A DNA stretch of 64,000 nucleotides from Melampsora larici-populina 98AG31 (Eukaryota > Basidiomycota > Pucciniomycetes > Pucciniales > Melampsoraceae). The translations under genes were made by a program, and so were the position numbers. This document shows positions 22,102-35,715 of this stretch, in pieces. The notes under the pieces are model-generated. The model was not told the origin of the DNA. It made no database searches and saw nothing but the letters and a program-made list of their open reading frames with translations. The stretch is from NCBI RefSeq assembly GCF_000204055.1, contig NW_006768866.1, forward strand, positions 63,147-127,146, given 5' to 3'. Positions within the stretch are counted from its first letter, which is position 1; each line of letters opens with the position of its first letter.

Positions 22102-25100
22102 ATGTCAGCTCAAGATCATGAGACCAAGGCCGCTAGAAATTTCGACAAGACTTTTGAAGAAGAAAATAGCGCAACTAGATGTCTGGTGGATATGAAGACA
22201 ATCCAACTTTGTGCTGAAGATCTTTACGATCGCGAAAAGGTCGACTTAGAGCAGGTACAACTAGAGGATGTTTGGACTTTACTACAGTTTGTTACCTTCC
22301 ACTTTTATATTTTTCGCAGGTCATCGATACTAATTCAGCTTCGAATAAAAGGACAAACGAAAATGGCCTCACACCCGCCGAAGTTGAGAGACGGCGCACG
22401 ATCTTTGGTCCTAATAAACTTGAGGAAAAATCAGTAAACCCTTTCCTGCAGTTTCTGAGTTTCATGTGGAAGTGAGCTTTTATCTTCATTCTCTCTCATG
22501 TCCGCCGTTATTTTCAAGCACAAGCTGACGATAGCCTGAATTCACCACTAGTCCTCTATCATGGGTCATGGAGGGAGCTGCCATTGTGTCTATCGCTCTT
22601 TCTAATGGAGAAAATCGTCCACCAGACTGGCAGGTTAGTTCATTCATCTTCTGTAGTCCATAATGCAAAGCTAACAAGCTGCGCGTTCTTAGGATTTCGT
22701 TGGTATCGTTTCATTGCTTTTGATTGTAAGTGTAGAATTCCTTGATACCCTCGGGCATTCTTTCCGAACCTGATCATGGATATCATCTTCAGAATTCCGG
22801 TATTGGTTATTACGAAGAACGCTCAGCCGGGAATGCTGTAAAAGCATTGATGGACTCTCTCGCACCAAAAGCTAAAACCAAAAGAAATGGGCAATGGTCA
22901 GAAATGGACTCGGCTGATCTTGTTCCTGGTGATATAGTAGCATTCAAGGTAACCTATTCATAACTCAGAAACTTCATAATTTGATTAGGCAGACTGACTG
23001 ATTTTCTTTTGGTTTAGATCGGCGATGTTGTTCCATCAGATTGTCGCTTATTCGATGCCGTCAACGTTTCAATTGATCAAGCAGCCCTAACAGGAGAATC
23101 ATTACCTTCAACTAAAAAATGTGGCGACCAATGCTTTTCTGGATCAATTTGTAAACAAGGTGAAGCAGAAGGAATCGTAATTGCAACTGGAGCAAATACT
23201 TTCTTTGGTAGAGCAGCTACTTTGTGTGGTGCAGATAATGATTCTACTGGTCATATGCAAGTCATTCTGTCAAAGGTGAGGATTTTCTTTTCAAAGCATT
23301 TTCTACTTTGGATCTCATAGTGACATTTTTTTCTCTCGTTTTTAGATTGGTAACTTTTGTTTGGTGTCCATTGGGATTTGTATTGCACTTGGTCGGTATT
23401 CTCTCTTGAGTCACTGGACTGTTCAATATGATTGACTTATCTATTCATTCTTCTTTGTACTTGAACAGAAATTATCGTATTATATGGAGTATTCCGTTTC
23501 TCGTACCGACGTGGCTTGGACAACATCTTGGTCTTACTCATTGGTGGAATTCCTATTGCGATGCCTACCGTTTTATCTGTTACACTTGCTGTCGGAGCTC
23601 AACAACTTGCTAAATACAAGGCGATTGTCACTCGAATCACTGCGATTGAAGAATTAGCTGGTGTTACTATCTTATGTTCCGATAAGACCGGTACTCTTAC
23701 TACCAACAAGCTTACTATCGACAAAAGTACTGTCAAAACTTACTCGGATGTCAGTGCCGATGATGTCTGTCTACTTGCTTCATACGCCTCTCGTACTGAG
23801 AATCAAGATGCTATCGATACTTGTGTGGTCGGAACTGTCGGTGCAGAGAATGCTCGACGAGGAATCAAATTGTTGGACTTCAAGCCATTCGATCCAGTTG
23901 TCAAACGTACCGAAGTTACTTACATTGATATTGCTACGGGTGAAATGCGCCGAGTCACCAAAGGTATGACTGGGAAAATCATCGAATTATGTACTTACAA
24001 CAAAACCACAGAAGTCGAACACCAACTGGAAGCTGATGTGGAAGAGTTTGCTCGAAGAGGTCTACGTGCACTTGCAGTTGCATATGAAGATGTACCAAGT
24101 GGTCAAGTTGATGGCCCTGGAAACGGTTTTATGCTTATTGGCTTGTTATCAATCTTTGACCCTCCTCGAGATGATACCAAACAGACCATCGATGATGCAG
24201 TGTCATTGGGTATTCAAGTTAAGATGGTGACCGGTGATCAACTTGCTATTGCGAAAGAAACTGGACGTCGATTAGGTTTGGGTGATACTATGTTTCCTTC
24301 TAAAGTGCTTAAAGAGGGTCCTCCTGCTGGGAGTGGTTACAGCAATCTCGCCGACATGATCTTGAGTAGGTTCTTTCTGAGGCTTCTATGATTTTGGTTA
24401 CCGTTATTGATTTCCTTTTTCAAAATTTAACTTTGTTTAGAGGCCGATGGTTTTGCTGGAGTTTACCCTGAACACAAGTATGATATCGTCAAGAAATTGC
24501 AGGCTCTCGGACATTTAGTTGCTATGAGTAAGACCCATTTCTTCTTTTGCCTAGGAAGATTGAAGTTCTCATCAATTTCTTTTATCTATAATAGCTGGAG
24601 ATGGCGCAAATGACGCACCTGCCGTAAGCATCAAACCCACTTTTATTTTTTCTTTCACCACCTAAACTAATAAATCTCTCGTCATTTGTAATAGCTTGCA
24701 CGTGCTAATGTCGGTATCGCAGTCGAAGGCGCAACTGATGCTGCTAGAGGAGCTGGTGATATCGTTCTTACTGAACCTGGTCTTTCAACTATAATCCACG
24801 CTATTCGTCAATCACGTATCGTTTTCCAAAGAATGAGAAACTACTCGATCTACGCTTGTGCTGTGACAATCCGTATTGTTGTTGGTTTTACTATAATGGT
24901 ATTTTGCGATTCAACTGTTCTTTGGGTAACTCATGAAGCAAGCTGACGCCATTACATAACAGGCTTTTGCATTTCAATTCGACTTCCCACCTTTCATGGT
25001 TTTAGTCATTGCAATCTTGAACGATGGAACCGTGATGACCATCTCACTGGATCGAGTATTACCAAGCAGCGAACCTGATCATTGGGACTTAACTGAGATC

Positions 25101-25944
25101 TTCACATACGCTGTTGCCTATGGTCTACATCTTGCTTTATCAACCATTCTTTTCTACGTGGCTATCGTCAATACTACATTCTTCGAAGATACATTTGGAA
25201 TCATTGCCCTCAAGGACGCTAGCGACCCTCGTGAGTAATCCTCCTTTGAAAATATTCATCTTCTTTATTCACTAAATTGTCTTGACTATTACCAGAATTA
25301 CACATGGTAATCTATCTACAAGTGGCCATCATCTCGCAAGCTCTCATCTTCATTACTCGTTCTCAAGGTTGGTTCTTTATGGAGCGACCTTCATTTGCAC
25401 TTATGGGTGCATTCTTCATCGCGCAAACCGTCGCCTCTTTATTAGCTTGCTTTGGTAATCTTGAATTTTCAAGCGTTCAAGGTATTCCACTTGCTTGGGT
25501 AGGGGTTTGTTGGGTTTGGAATTTAATCTGGTTCCTTCCTATGGGTAAGTGAAACTCTTTTTTTCTACCAAAACAAGCAACCGGAATACTGATTTTTTTC
25601 TTCTTCTTTAAGATCTCATCAAATTTGCTACCCGAGCTATGATCAAGAAACGTAGATCAAGCGTAGAGAAGAACAAGAAAGTTGAACCAATTGCACCTGC
25701 CCAACCAACAAGAAGTGCTTCTTACTATAGTAACCGTACTAGCTTCATTCAACGTGCTGAAGCTTCTACTAATCAACGACGCTCCGTCTTTGGTCATGTA
25801 CAAGTTCAAGAAGCCGATTTACGCCGGTTAGTCATTTACTTTTCAATATCTTTATAGTTGGATCTTTTTGACTTAATTTTCTATCTTTTATTCAGTTTCT
25901 CGGTGGCTCAAGCTGTTAACAGCGGAGCAGCTTTGAAAAAATAA
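22102..25944 (+). CDS. PMA1: Plasma-membrane H+-ATPase (P3A-type)
   Basis: Fifteen exons joined by GT-AG introns give 958 residues, a normal length. Exons: 22102-22254, 22320-22471, 22552-22633, 22693-22725, 22793-22948, 23018-23275, 23346-23391, 23469-24365, 24441-24527, 24595-24623, 24695-24898, 24963-25230, 25296-25544, 25613-25826, 25896-25944. Visible motifs: [20 protein letters not shown], the actuator TGES loop (about 215), the phosphorylation site [14 protein letters not shown] (Asp about 365), [20 protein letters not shown], and the hinge GDGANDAPA (about 622), which is spread over three exons. The protein pumps protons out of the cell with ATP and energises nutrient uptake; in rusts it is known from haustoria. 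A C-terminal regulatory tail ([15 protein letters not shown]) is present. No defect is seen. Confidence 0.95.
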
Positions 25945-26595
25945 AGAACCATCTTTGCATACTTTATTGGGTTTTCTTTCTTGACTTTTGTTCTATAGAA
26001 AATAATCAGTAGCTGTGCTACTTCATCTCCTCCGTGATTTAACAACGTGTTTCATTCATCCACCCTGACGAATGGTTTTTGTGCATAGTTTGTATAGAGT
26101 TTTCTTTCTCCTCTTTTTCAATTTCATTTCTCTTTTGTGGGTATGTTCAAGTGATGAGTTTATGTATCTTGGTTTGTCTGGATCTTTTTCTTGGATGTAC
26201 GCGCAATGATAACACTCGTTATGAATTGTTTTATACTTTTCCTTGCGTCTTTGAGATCCGTCTCTCTCTTTGACCGAATGAGATTCGTGAAGGCAGGAAT
26301 CGAGAAAATGTTGATAATCCGGTTACATGTCCTCGTTGGCTGAGCTACATATGTACAATTTTCAATCTCATCCATCCTTTCCTTTAGTAGACTCGGTTCA
26401 AAGTTCACAAAGATGGTTTGGTATAGTACATGGTGTTCGTTCTTGTTGATTTGTAGATATCAATCTTTATGGAGGATGAGAGACGAATGAGAAGTGGTTT
26501 GATGAATACAATTTACAGTGCCTGAGGTAAACTGAATTTTCATCGATCACACTCTTTACCAATTCAACTCAACAACATCGTCGAGGACCATTATC
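25945..26595. other. PMA1 to TRS85 intergenic region
   Basis: It holds the PMA1 3' end and the TRS85 promoter. No extra gene is seen. The start of TRS85 is preceded by CATTATC in a favourable context (ATCATGG). Confidence 0.5.
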
Positions 26596-29500
26596 ATGGT
26601 CAACATAGTAAACGATTCAAGAGTCGATTTAATTCCCAATTCATTCTCACCTAGAATCGTAATCTTTTCAAGTGAAGAAGTCAATCAAGCATGCAAAAGA
26701 AATCGATTATCTAACTTTGCTTCTTTACTTCAACCGTTTCAATCGATTCCAAAAGGTATTAGTCTTCATATCTTCCTTACTCTAGAGAAAACAAGACGAA
26801 CTGATGTGATATGTATATCATCAGTATCCGTACGACATTCTAATTATGCATCGATCATCAGACCTTCGTTTCCTCTGTCATTCATTCCAGCTGAGAGATT
26901 ACGTGATGAAGTCAATGAGATCGGTAGAGAGGATGATTCGATTTGGTTGGATCGATCAATCAATAAGATCTTGACTGCTAAAAACTTGTCAAAATGGCTC
27001 TCAGAATCATCTCATCCTATACCTATACCTCCTACTACCGGTCCATTCAAGCTCAAAGAAGAAAACGAATGGATAAACGAATCAATTCTCCAGGATCTTC
27101 CTGAACCGATCACCGAATCAGCACCATGGTACAACGCATTTCTCAAATCTGTCCTAGATCGGAGACTCCCAACAGTCTTCGATACCAGTAGTCATCCTAT
27201 AGCAGCCTTGATAGTAGTATCAACCAATGACCCAGAACCTCTCAACGAGTTTGCCAAACTTTATGAAGAAAGTAATACGTCAGGACTTGGATGGCCAAAT
27301 GTACCATGGTTAGATACAGAACCGATTTTGAGATATTATGTTTTATTACATGAAACTACGGAAGAATTTGATGGTGGTCGTCAAGAAGCTAATCAATTAC
27401 TTCAATCGGTTTCCAGAGCTTATGGTTTACATTGTGGGATTGTTTGTATGAATTCAGAAAAAACTGAGTACATTAAACGTCAAAGAGCTTTAAATACTGA
27501 TCCTCATTTTAAATATGATCATTCTCATGATGATACAGAAGGAAGAATCGAAGATTCATGGGCTCAGTATCAATCTGAAGTTGATGAAGAAGGGAACGAG
27601 GTAGATCCTAATCAAAGGTTTGGAGAATGTATGGCTCAGGAAGATATCTTGGGTCTTAAAGTCTTTTTGAGAGAATTCACAATTCAAAGCTTGGTTCCTC
27701 ATATGGAAAGATGTGTTCAACATTGGAATGAATCGGTGTGTTCAATTTCCCCTTTACTTGTTTTCGCTCATTTCTGTAGCTAACATTTCTTCAAATCTAT
27801 TTCCCCTGAAAATTCAGCTATCAGCTTCAAGAAAAGGTATCACAGGTCGACTATTCAGTGTTGGGCGAAAGTATTTCTCAAAGCCAGACTCATCGGGATC
27901 ATCCTCATCATATAATCCTACCATGCGTTGGTATGTTCTCTCTCTCCTCTGCGATCTCATTATTTATCTCACAAAGTTGATTTCTCCTAGGTATCCTTAC
28001 CAGAGTACTGAATTTCAAACTCGTCGGTTAGCCGATTACGCATTCATGTTAGGTGATTATAAATTGGCATCACAGATGTATGAGTATGTGAGAAAGGATG
28101 CATTAGGCCATAAAGCTTGGTCTTACTATCTCTCTTCCACCGTCAGTGATCTTTTCCTTTCCTCAAACTCTTTGATCTCTTCTCTGTGCTTTTCTTCGAA
28201 AAAATGGAAATTTTTGCTCAATAAGTTTGACTTCTCATATAGCATATGGTCGGACTTTGTTCATTACTTTTAGTCGTTCCCAGTAATCAAACCTTTCAAA
28301 ACTTCGATCCATATTCATATCTTTTCGATCCAGCTGCTTTAAGTCAAATGAGTGTTTTTGATTCACTTCGTATCACCTTGATTTACCATGAAGCATGTAA
28401 ATCTATCGGGGAATCGAAATGTATGGCTTCTTCACTCCTTCAAATGGCAACTTTGGTATGTGCTAGACAAACCCTCCAGTAATGATGTCTGAATACCTGA
28501 TCCACTCCTTTTCATTGTAAAAGCTGGATGACATAACCGCAGCAGTCTTATACGAACAAACGGCTAAATCACTCCCACCACGTCAAAGCATGTTATACTT
28601 TGTATTATCAAGTAGATGTTATGAAGTATCAGGACAGCGTTCACTTTCTACCCACATCTTAAGGTATTGTATTGAAGGAGGAGGTTGGAATGGAATTGCT
28701 AATTATGTGGATGAAGTATTGGGTAGACAAGTCAGTAATGAAGCTAGATGGGATTTGGCAGTAAATCACTTTTGGAAATTGATTAAACGTAGAATGATTG
28801 ATTCCCGAATGAGAGATCAAGATGGAGATGGAGATGGAGTGAATGATCAGGGGTATTTGGATAATCTGCAAAACGCTTTTGAGGTGAGTCAAAAAAGTAT
28901 CTTCAAAAACAAATTGTGCCGAAGGTTTTTCTTGATTCTTATGTTGATCTCTTGATTCATTTGGGTTTATGATTTTTTTGATTATTACTTTATGGAGTTC
29001 TTCTTTTTATTAGCATTTAAATCAAGAAGAAAGAAACACATTTGCAAATTCTGATCAATTTATAAAAGGAATGATTGATATAAAGTTAACTCGAATAAGA
29101 ATACCAGAACGAGAAGAACAAGATAATGATGAATTCGAAGAAGATTGGATTTCTTTGCGGGATAGGTTACCGGTTGATTGGAAGTTGAAGAAAGAGAATA
29201 CGAAACAGGTTGCAATTGTTGGAGGTAAGCTTTTCTTGTAGAACCGGTTTGCTAACTTGGTCCATTCTTTTAACACATCATGTTCTTTTCGATGGGTGGG
29301 GTCGGTTTGTTCCAAAAGTTCCATTCTATCTTGATTTGGCTGTGAAGAACCCTTTGAACACGGTGGTAGAGATTGCAGATATCAAGATTCGAGTGAATAG
29401 CTTGTTAGATGAAGAACTTACCACAACAGATGAAAAAGACGAGCTACCTGAAGGAGTCGTGATAGATCCGATCCCGGATCTTAAGCTTCTAGCAAATGAG

Positions 29501-31803
29501 AATCGAATAGTAAGCAAATCAAGCGATTGATGATTGCGTTACATGATCATCAGATTGACTATACATTTTCATCACAGGTCCCAATCAAAATCACCTGTAC
29601 ACAATCTTCAATAGGAATTCAAATCGACTCAATAAAATATCGATTTCATAATATAATGAATCTTACACAACCTTTAGCAAAGAAAGGGAAAAGATTGAAT
29701 GAAACATTAATCCAAAGGATGAATGAACTTTATGAGCCAGATAAATCTATGAAACTTGAAATTAAAGAAGACTTCGGTAGGATCAAAGTTTTAAGTGATG
29801 ATTTAATACCTATTGAGCTTTTGGCTGGTGAGACTATTGTTAGTGAATTTGAAATCAAGAATGTTGGATTAGGAAACGTACTTCGGCTTGCTTGTTTAAT
29901 TAGTCATGATACTTTTTTCAGGATTGGTGATCCAACTACTGAACAAGGTCAGTTAGCTTACGTCTGAAACCATCTCTTTCTCTGATGTGCTTTCATCTGC
30001 TGATCCAGCCAGTCCTTGGTCTGTTGATAGAAAATTTTGTATATTCGACATCTCCAAAGGATGATTTAAATTTATATAACGCAATTCGGTTACCGAACTC
30101 AATAAGTGAGGATCCACCAATGCCAATATGTGATCAATTGAAACCATCAGAATCGATTAAAGTACCATTGATCTGTCGAGGAGAAATGGTAGGACATCAT
30201 AAGACCTTATGGTTATTTGTCTTTAAGATCGTTGTCAGTCTGGGTTTTTTTCAAGTTTGGACGAGAGAAAGATGACTTATGTTTTTGAATTTGATTGAGG
30301 TCTTTAAAAGGGATCAGAAGAGTTTATTGGGTTTCGATATGTTCAACGTTTGAATGTTTTACCTTCTTTGAATTTGAAACCCATCATTAGACCTAGTATG
30401 ATCAAAGAAGGGTTTTATGTTTTAACACTCGAGGTAAATCTTTTGAACTGCTTCCATCTTGCACATTTTGTTTACTTACTGTTTGACATACAAAGATAAC
30501 TGATCGTTTTTTCTTTGGTTCATGTGATTCATTGAATAGATTGAAAATGAAGGTGTACCAGAAGAAGTAGAAATTTATAATATAACCACCATAGGTACAT
30601 ATTGGAATAGTCAAATGATTCAAGCAAATCAATTTCCAATTAAAATTTCAAATGGAAATCGGAATATGATTGCATTTGAATTTAAACCTTGGTTATCGTC
30701 AAGTCTCGAAGATGATCTTACTTTACCGTTTATTTTAAATGGATTGAAGAAATTGTTGGGAAAAGAAAACTTAAGGTTGAGTGATAGGATTCCTGAGGAT
30801 ATTAAGGCTTGCGTTTCTAGTTCTGGTCTTGTAAGTTTCAATTGCCGAAAGATGGTCACTTTCTGTCTATCTGACTTGTATATTTTGTTATTTAGGAAAT
30901 GGTACGAATCGATCACCCAATCTTACAAAAAACTATTTTAAACTCACATAAATCACTAAGAAAACACTCAATAGTTTCACATTTCAAGACAATTCCAATT
31001 CAATCAGTTCCTAAAATCTTTCCATTATCTTTACCAAATACATTAAACTTGATTTTATTTTGGAAACACAAAGATGGGAAAGAAGGACATCATTTTCTGA
31101 GCGATTTGAGAATTGGCAGTTTGAGGATGAGAAATGAGATTGAAGAAGTTTTAGATGGGTTTGAAAGTTTTGCGGGTGGAATTTATGCTGAGGCTCAAGC
31201 TTTACAGAGAAATTTGATCGATGAATGGAGAAGAAGTGAGTTTTGTGGTGGTGTCGGTGTTGGTGAAAAGGTTAGGATTGGAAATGGGAGAAGCAAGGAT
31301 GAAGAGTGTTTTAGTATCATTTGTAGGGTTGATGAGGGCGATTATTTTGATTGGGATTTCGAAACACTTGGGTAAGGTTTATCTTGTTTTTCTCAAGTGG
31401 GGTTTCTTGATCAGTTCTGATACAAGATTTGTTCTTTTTGTGGGGGGCTCATTTGGATGTTTACGATAAAAGACCTAAAAGGTTAAAAGTGATATTTGAA
31501 TTGAAGAATTTAGGAATTTCAAAAGAACAGATAGAATATAAATTAAAGTTGAATCGAAATGATAAAGAAGTAGAAGGAATTAAAACTGAATGGATTGGAT
31601 CTTTAACTTATAATGGGAAAATCAAGTCATTAGATTGTATGCTTATTGAAAGTGGGGTTTGGATGATTTGTGAAGGGATTTTAGATTTGGGACGGTGGGA
31701 ATGTGAAGTCATCGTTAGTGGGAAAGAGGAAAGAAAATGGAAAGTTTATGGGCAAAGGAAGTTGATTAGTATTAGAGATTTTAATGAAAGATTTAGAGTC
31801 TGA
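26596..31803 (+). CDS. TRS85: TRAPPIII subunit Trs85/TRAPPC8
   Basis: Thirteen exons give about 1390 residues (human TRAPPC8 has about 1435). Exons: 26596-27735, 27818-27930, 27991-28141, 28243-28455, 28524-28883, 29014-29224, 29319-29509, 29578-29947, 30031-30233, 30311-30433, 30540-30830, 30896-31371, 31473-31803. The family is recognised by FGECMAQEDILGLKVFLREF, then IQSLVPHMERCVQHWNES joined to ASRKGITGRLFSVGRKYF, then the helical-repeat region (RRLADYAFMLGDYKLASQMY). The C-terminal half is a series of beta-rich domains (PFYLDLAVKNPLNTVVEI). Trs85 directs the TRAPP complex, a Rab1/Ypt1 exchange factor, to autophagy and early secretory membranes. Two junctions are less certain: the donor at 30234 (GTCAGT) and the last acceptor at 31472. 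Confidence 0.85.
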
Positions 31804-33092
31804 AGAAGAGGTTTTTTTAATAAGAAGCAGGATTGAGGTCTGTGACAAATTATAAAGCAGAGGTTCAAGAGGTTGGTATTTTTGATTTGGTAGACTTTGT
31901 GTTGTGTTTATAATGTAAAATTTGAATGTTTTCTTTGATTGAAGCAGAATTGTGTACATACTACTTACTCTATCAAATGAACATTTTTAAGTAATTTGTG
32001 TTATTAAGTTGAACTCATTGGGGACAGTGAGACTGTGGCGGGCATGCCTTCATGTTCCCTAGTAGCTTTAATTTTTCACATTTCACTTGTATTGATTAAC
32101 ATTTGACATATGCGTTATCACCCCTTATGTTGAGCTTAGCAATGCTAAGCTCAGAAAACCCAATTTAAATTCAAATGAACTTCAATCTAATCACTTCAAT
32201 GATAAATCTTTATCACCTCAAATACCAGCTTATCATCATCAATCTTCATTCTATCATTAGCAACAAGATTGACATTTCAATACTTAACTTGGTTATCATC
32301 AATCAGAAGACTCAATTGGTTCAAAACATGATTGTATTCCTTATCTGTCTCAAAAGCTTTCACATGTATAAAGCTACTCCGTTCATCCACTCAACTAGTA
32401 TCATCCTCAAACGACTTCTCTTCAAATAAGAAATTAATCAATAACACTGCAAAGATAATGTATTTCTCCAAGGTGAAAAATAATTAGTTGTTGGTAACGG
32501 GTTATTAACAGATGGGAATGGGAATAAGTTGGTCTGTAATAATATGTGTCATGTTTACTGAGGGGTCGGACTTTTCATTCTTTTACGATATGTACAGTCA
32601 TGACATCATAGGCTGTTTACCACACTAAACCAACTTTTCCTTTTGATTCCCATCGCTTCATATTCATCTTATATATAGAAATTGAAGGTGATGATCAATG
32701 TCATCAAGTTGACTGGAGAATACATTGAGTTTTGAGATTTTTGTTTATGATTAAACCAGCAATCATCCTCAACAAATAATTCAATATGCTACATATGCAT
32801 TCTCTTATTGGACTTTTCATCCCCACTATTCAGCCTGTTTTGGTTTGCAATGATCTGTGGAGTGTTCAGATTACTAGGCAATGCTTCCCACTCAATTTTT
32901 GAATGTAAATTTGATGACCATGTTGCTCAATGGCACTTGATGCAATGATTCCTTAGCTAAGGTAATCCATGGCCCAAAATTGGTTGAGAGATCAGGGATC
33001 ATCTGAGTCGGCTTTTGGCCCTTGTGGATTGGGTGTTGGGATGTTTGATTTGTTCTTGCATGCATGCCATAATGATTGATCAAATCCCATTA
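31804..33092. other. Intergenic DNA downstream of TRS85
   Basis: No gene is recognised. Position 32131-32153 is a perfect 10-bp stem (TGAGCTTAGC, loop AAT, GCTAAGCTCA). The rest is AT-rich. Confidence 0.5.
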
Positions 33093-33340
33093 CAGTCTTC
33101 TCTGACATAACCCATCTGTGCTGTAAGCCATACTCCATCAAAACCCATACAAATTTAGGAATCTGCAGAAAAATTGCAGGGAAAGTGGGTACATAACCAA
33201 GTCTGGCTCACAGCGCAGACAGCAGCGCGGAGCGCTACAAGGCGCTGCGCCCGGCGCTGTTGTCTCCTTCCCCGGGACCCCCAGGGCCCGGGTAGTTACG
33301 CCATGCGCTGCCATTTTGGACCCGGGATCTTTACCGCCAC

Positions 33341-34261
33341 TGTGAGGGTGAGTTACTCTTTTGAGTACTCAAGGCTCACTAATTGGGCAAGGTGGGTCTT
33401 ATAATGCAAGTAATTATGATTATATTTCAGATATAAAAGTAGTTACAAGAATTATAAACAAAGGAAAGGGATGAGTAAGGGAAGATACTGAAATAAGATT
33501 ATAAATGGTGAAGCGTGGATCCTAATCTTTCCTTGAATCTTCAAGTGACAGATTAAAGAGTGGGATGAAGTTCACTAGACTAGTTGTTCTATGGTCACTA
33601 ACCCTGGGTTGTTCTTATGGTCACCAACCTGGGTGGCTCTATGGTCACCAACCTTGGGTTGTTATATGGTCACCAACCTATGAGAGTTCTACTTGGGGGA
33701 AGTAGAGGATCCAGAGAAAGGTGAAGAGTATTACTTACTTTTAATCAGGGAACAGATTAAAGTAATGAAGATATCACTAGTCTTATATTTATAAGACTCT
33801 TGATGTTACTTCAGTAGAACTTTAAGTTGTTCTTAAAAGTAGTGTGTAATAAAGCTTGGGGAGCAATCTCTCAAGGCTGAGAGAGGAGGGGTTTATATAC
33901 TCTCCTCTCCAAACCTAACTGTGGTGAGATTTGTTTACATCCCTACTTTGGGTTAGGGTTTGATTATCATTATTATTTAAGATTATTACTGATAATGCTT
34001 AATTACATATACATGTTATGTGTAATATGTAATATAACTTTTTTAACTCTTGACACTGAGTTATGAGGTGTAATTGATATTTTTATTACATGTTACATAT
34101 TATTTTACATGTATATGTATATGTAATTAGGATGTATATATAATTTATTACAAGTTACATATGTTTTGTAAGGTTTATGTACATGTAATTAGTTGTCTAA
34201 AGGTGGTTATCTATGTTACAAGTTAGTCTTTGGGTACATACATATGTACCCAGGGCTGACA
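33341..34261 (+). mobile_element. Solo LTR, copy 1
   Basis: It starts TGTGAGGGTGAG and ends CCCAGGGCTGACA (TG...CA), 921 bp. It is flanked by a perfect 5-bp duplication GCCAC (33336-33340 and 34262-34266). A promoter-like GGGGTTTATATACTCTCC lies at about 33889. It belongs to the same family as 57043-58034. It lies in the 5' non-coding part of hAT-1. Confidence 0.9.
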
Positions 34262-34924
34262 GCCACTAAATTCAGCCACCGTATTGGTTACACTACTTTC
34301 AACCTTTGATCAAAGGTACACATCTCACCCACGTTTCCAATGGCACCATTTGGATTTGATCAGCCTCAAATCCAATATCACCTCAAGCCATCTGTATCAA
34401 AGATCATCTCCAATTTCACCTTCTTATTCAACAACTACAGATCTTTTTTGAATCTGGTTATGGTGCCACTGGGAGACATCCTTGTCTCTCCACGCACGGA
34501 CATAGGGTATCGATACCTGGAATTACTACAAAGGTAGGTCACTCATCTCTCTTTTCTTTTCTCTTGCACAGACTATCAAATCGATAATGTTTGACTGATA
34601 TTTCATTGCTTGTTTTTTGAACCTCTCGGTCCAATTTCCAATCACTATCCAATTTCCAATCACTTAAAATCATTGTCCTTTTGAATTGATCATCTTTAAA
34701 ATCATTGTACTTTCAAATTGATCATCTTTAAATCAAATCATGCCTAGCTTAACTAAACAACCAACTCTTGAAACCTTTGTTGCTTCAGGATATGAGACCG
34801 ATAATGGTGATCAAGCTCCTGGCTGATCTTCTTGGATAGTTACTCCAGTTAGACAATTACCAGGTATGATTATACCTTTGTCTGACTCTTGGTGTGGTAC
34901 CTTTGAAGTGATCCAAGACGTGAG

Positions 34925-35360
34925 GGACACGCACGCTCATTGACAACGTGAGCAATCAGCGTATCTACCAGGTGTTGATCAGGCACCTCGTGAAGTAACT
35001 CGCGGACGATCGAATACAATCTCACGTCAGACATCAATTGTAAGCATTTCTACCTCTTCTCATTTCCATCCAACAATCTACTACTAAGTCTACTTCATGC
35101 TTCATTATCATTTTGACTTCATTTTGAATTTTAGGCTACAGCCTCAGGGCGGGATGTGCATGTTCCTTGACAACAAAAGCAATCAGTGTCTTTACCAGGT
35201 GTTGATGAGGCACCTTGTCCATTATCTCGCGGACAATCAAAGACATTATCACGTCAAACATCAATGGTAAGTGATCCTTTCTCTTCTCATACCCATCCTT
35301 CAATCTCATACTAATTCAAGCTTCATTACATTTTTTACTTCTTTGATGATTTTTAGCATA
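34925..35360 (+). repeat. Duplicated exon-intron unit in hAT-1
   Basis: Two copies (about 34925-35135 and 35150-35360) each contain an exon ending in a GTAAG donor. Translations are EQSAYLPGVDQAPREVTRG and KQSVSLPGVDEAPCPLSRG, each followed by a Ser/Thr-rich SRQTS end. The following introns are also similar. Both copies have TGA at the same place, five codons before the shared block. Confidence 0.75.
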
Positions 35361-35715
35361 CAGCAGGTACCCATTGAGGCCGCTCAGTTTCTGTATCAGA
35401 TGCTGGAACCAATAATCATGTTCTAAGTCATCCGAGAGCTCAAAGAAGCAATGCATCAGCCAATGTGAATATTATTTTTTCTTTTTGATTTGTTACTTCG
35501 GTTCAATTGCTGATTTGTCACCCACCAATCTACTATCTACAGATAGTAATTGGTCCGCCCAAAGTGGACTTGGCTCAAGATTCCGATGAAGATAACTTAC
35601 AGCTCAGGAAAAGGAAAAGGAACCATGCGGTCCCTGACAAATACGATTGTCCATACGATTACTTCGATCCACCTACACATGCTGGTAACAATGTGAGTTT
35701 GATTCAATGTTTCTA

